This document shows, piece by piece, positions 63,265 through 64,000 of a stretch of DNA of 64,000 nucleotides. Position 1 is the stretch's first letter, and each line of letters starts with the position of its first letter. Where the stretch lies: the NCBI RefSeq assembly GCF_950023065.1, contig NC_088678.1, forward strand, positions 6,934,580 to 6,998,579, in the 5' to 3' direction. The DNA comes from Planococcus citri (taxonomy: Eukaryota; Arthropoda; Insecta; Hemiptera; Pseudococcidae). The translations under genes and the position numbers were made by a program. Under the pieces are notes generated by a model that was given only the letters and a program-made list of their open reading frames with translations, was not told where the DNA came from and searched no databases.

Positions 63265-64000
63265 ATGGAAAGTTCGAAAATTTTTGGCGAGCTGGACAAT
63301 CCAGTTAATGAAGAAGAAATGTCCAAGGTATTGGAGCAAATTTCTCAGAGCCCTTTACCTGTACTCCAAGCAGACGAAGTGCATGAAATTTTATCTCCTG
63401 TTGGTGCTCCAGGGCCATCCAATCCTATACAGCCTGTTGGTTTACCAGGACCATCTAATCGTATACAGCCAGTTGGTAAGTTTTTGTCTTTTTTTTTTAA
63501 ATTTATGCTTGAAGCTATGCAAAGTAAATACATACGAGTTCGAAGATCATTTTGCTCAAAGTAAAATTAGGCAGGGAGGTGATGTAAAAAAATTATTAAT
63601 TTCTTTCATTTGAGAAAAAAAAACGAAGTAAAATAGGTATATATATTTTTTTTAGAAATTTTTTCTGGAAACACACTCTGAGGTCATTCATTTCTAACTC
63701 TACACAGAATAATTCAAATTTAAAAATATTACCAATTCAAAATAATTTTTCTCACATTTTTTAAAATTGAGTAAAAAATATCTGTTCTGAAAAAGAGATT
63801 TGGCAAAGTTGATTTTTTTTTCAAAGTATAAAAAAAACAAACAAGTGATTGAATGCATGTGTGGCTTTATGCTTGCCTAATTAAATGCTTTTTAATTTAA
63901 GATTTCCCTGCCCCTTTCCCCTTTTTGCTGTTGTAAAAAATCTAATTTCTTTCTCTTTTTTTTTTAAACAGAGCTTCTTGATTTACCCCCTGAATTAATT
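63265..64000 (+). CDS. Probable F-box protein gene, exon 1 and start of exon 2 (truncated by window)
   Basis: Exon 1 (63265-63475) begins at an ATG after AT-rich leader and has an open frame of 70 codons plus one base. It is acidic at first, then has two 12-residue repeats, PVGAPGPSNPIQ and PVGLPGPSNRIQ (residues 45-68). It ends at a strong donor, GTTG|GTAAGT. The intron (63476-63971) ends in a long T tract and AAACAG. Exon 2 starts at 63972 in the matching phase and reads LLDLPPELI before the window ends. L..LP.E.. is the opening of an F-box, the segment that binds Skp1 in SCF ubiquitin ligases. Only nine residues of it are visible, so the family call is an inference. Being out of repeats and cleanly phased, this is the best host gene here. 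Confidence 0.55.

Noticed and set aside
1..64000. CRISPR arrays, bacterial operons, integrons or phage modules
   Set aside because: Repeats here are satellites, LTRs and inverted repeats; splice signals and retroelements show a eukaryotic genome. No cas-like frame exists.

Overview
The window looks like euchromatic DNA from an arthropod, most likely an insect. The evidence is small spliced exons, AT-rich non-coding sequence, a Ty3/gypsy LTR retrotransposon, jockey- and RTE-like LINE debris, and many short inverted-repeat elements. A hemipteran such as a scale insect or mealybug is a guess from overall texture only. No bacterial or phage features are present. Most of the window is transposable-element sequence; only three stretches look like pieces of host genes.

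Left part (1-16555): a composite inverted-repeat element (177-3714) with a smaller palindrome nested in it; degenerate AT-rich satellites; one candidate host exon (7412-7518) lying between inverted repeats; a 2.06-kb foldback element with ~640-bp near-identical arms (10633-12693); and the left half of a diverged copy of that foldback family (15596-16555).

Centre (16556-33628): a 17,073-bp LTR retrotransposon on the minus strand inserted inside that second foldback copy. It has 524-bp LTRs with one mismatch noticed, TG...CA ends, a TTTG target duplication and a primer-binding site. Its gene order is Gag (29676-32717), Pol in the -1 frame (23998-29697), then a third gene (18431-22333) in the env position that is not an envelope. 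Pol carries protease, RT, a first RNase H lacking the usual fourth Asp, integrase, a second complete RNase H, and a GPY/F module. The Gag/Pol junction has a TTTAAAC slippery heptamer that is exactly the loop of a perfect 8-bp hairpin. The third gene is predicted to be spliced from three coding exons with 92- and 91-nt introns. It would make a protein with a RING-like zinc finger, coiled coil, Lys/Ser/Arg-rich linker and an SGNH-hydrolase-like domain whose catalytic residues all appear replaced; an in-frame TGA precedes its last ~125 codons. This element is the most unusual system in the window.

Right part (33629-64000): the right half of the interrupted foldback; a probable promoter and first exon of a host gene (about 37680-38114, plus strand); a 3.1-kb element with ~580-bp terminal inverted repeats (39542-42650); a tandem array (43970-44840); a MITE-like element (47864-48801); a LINE on the minus strand (49649-54415) split by two inverted-repeat elements; several other LINE fragments (58150-62165); and at the right edge the first exon of a probable F-box protein gene (63265 onward, plus strand).

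Boundaries of diverged repeats are approximate. Host-gene calls are splice-signal inferences without homology or transcript support.
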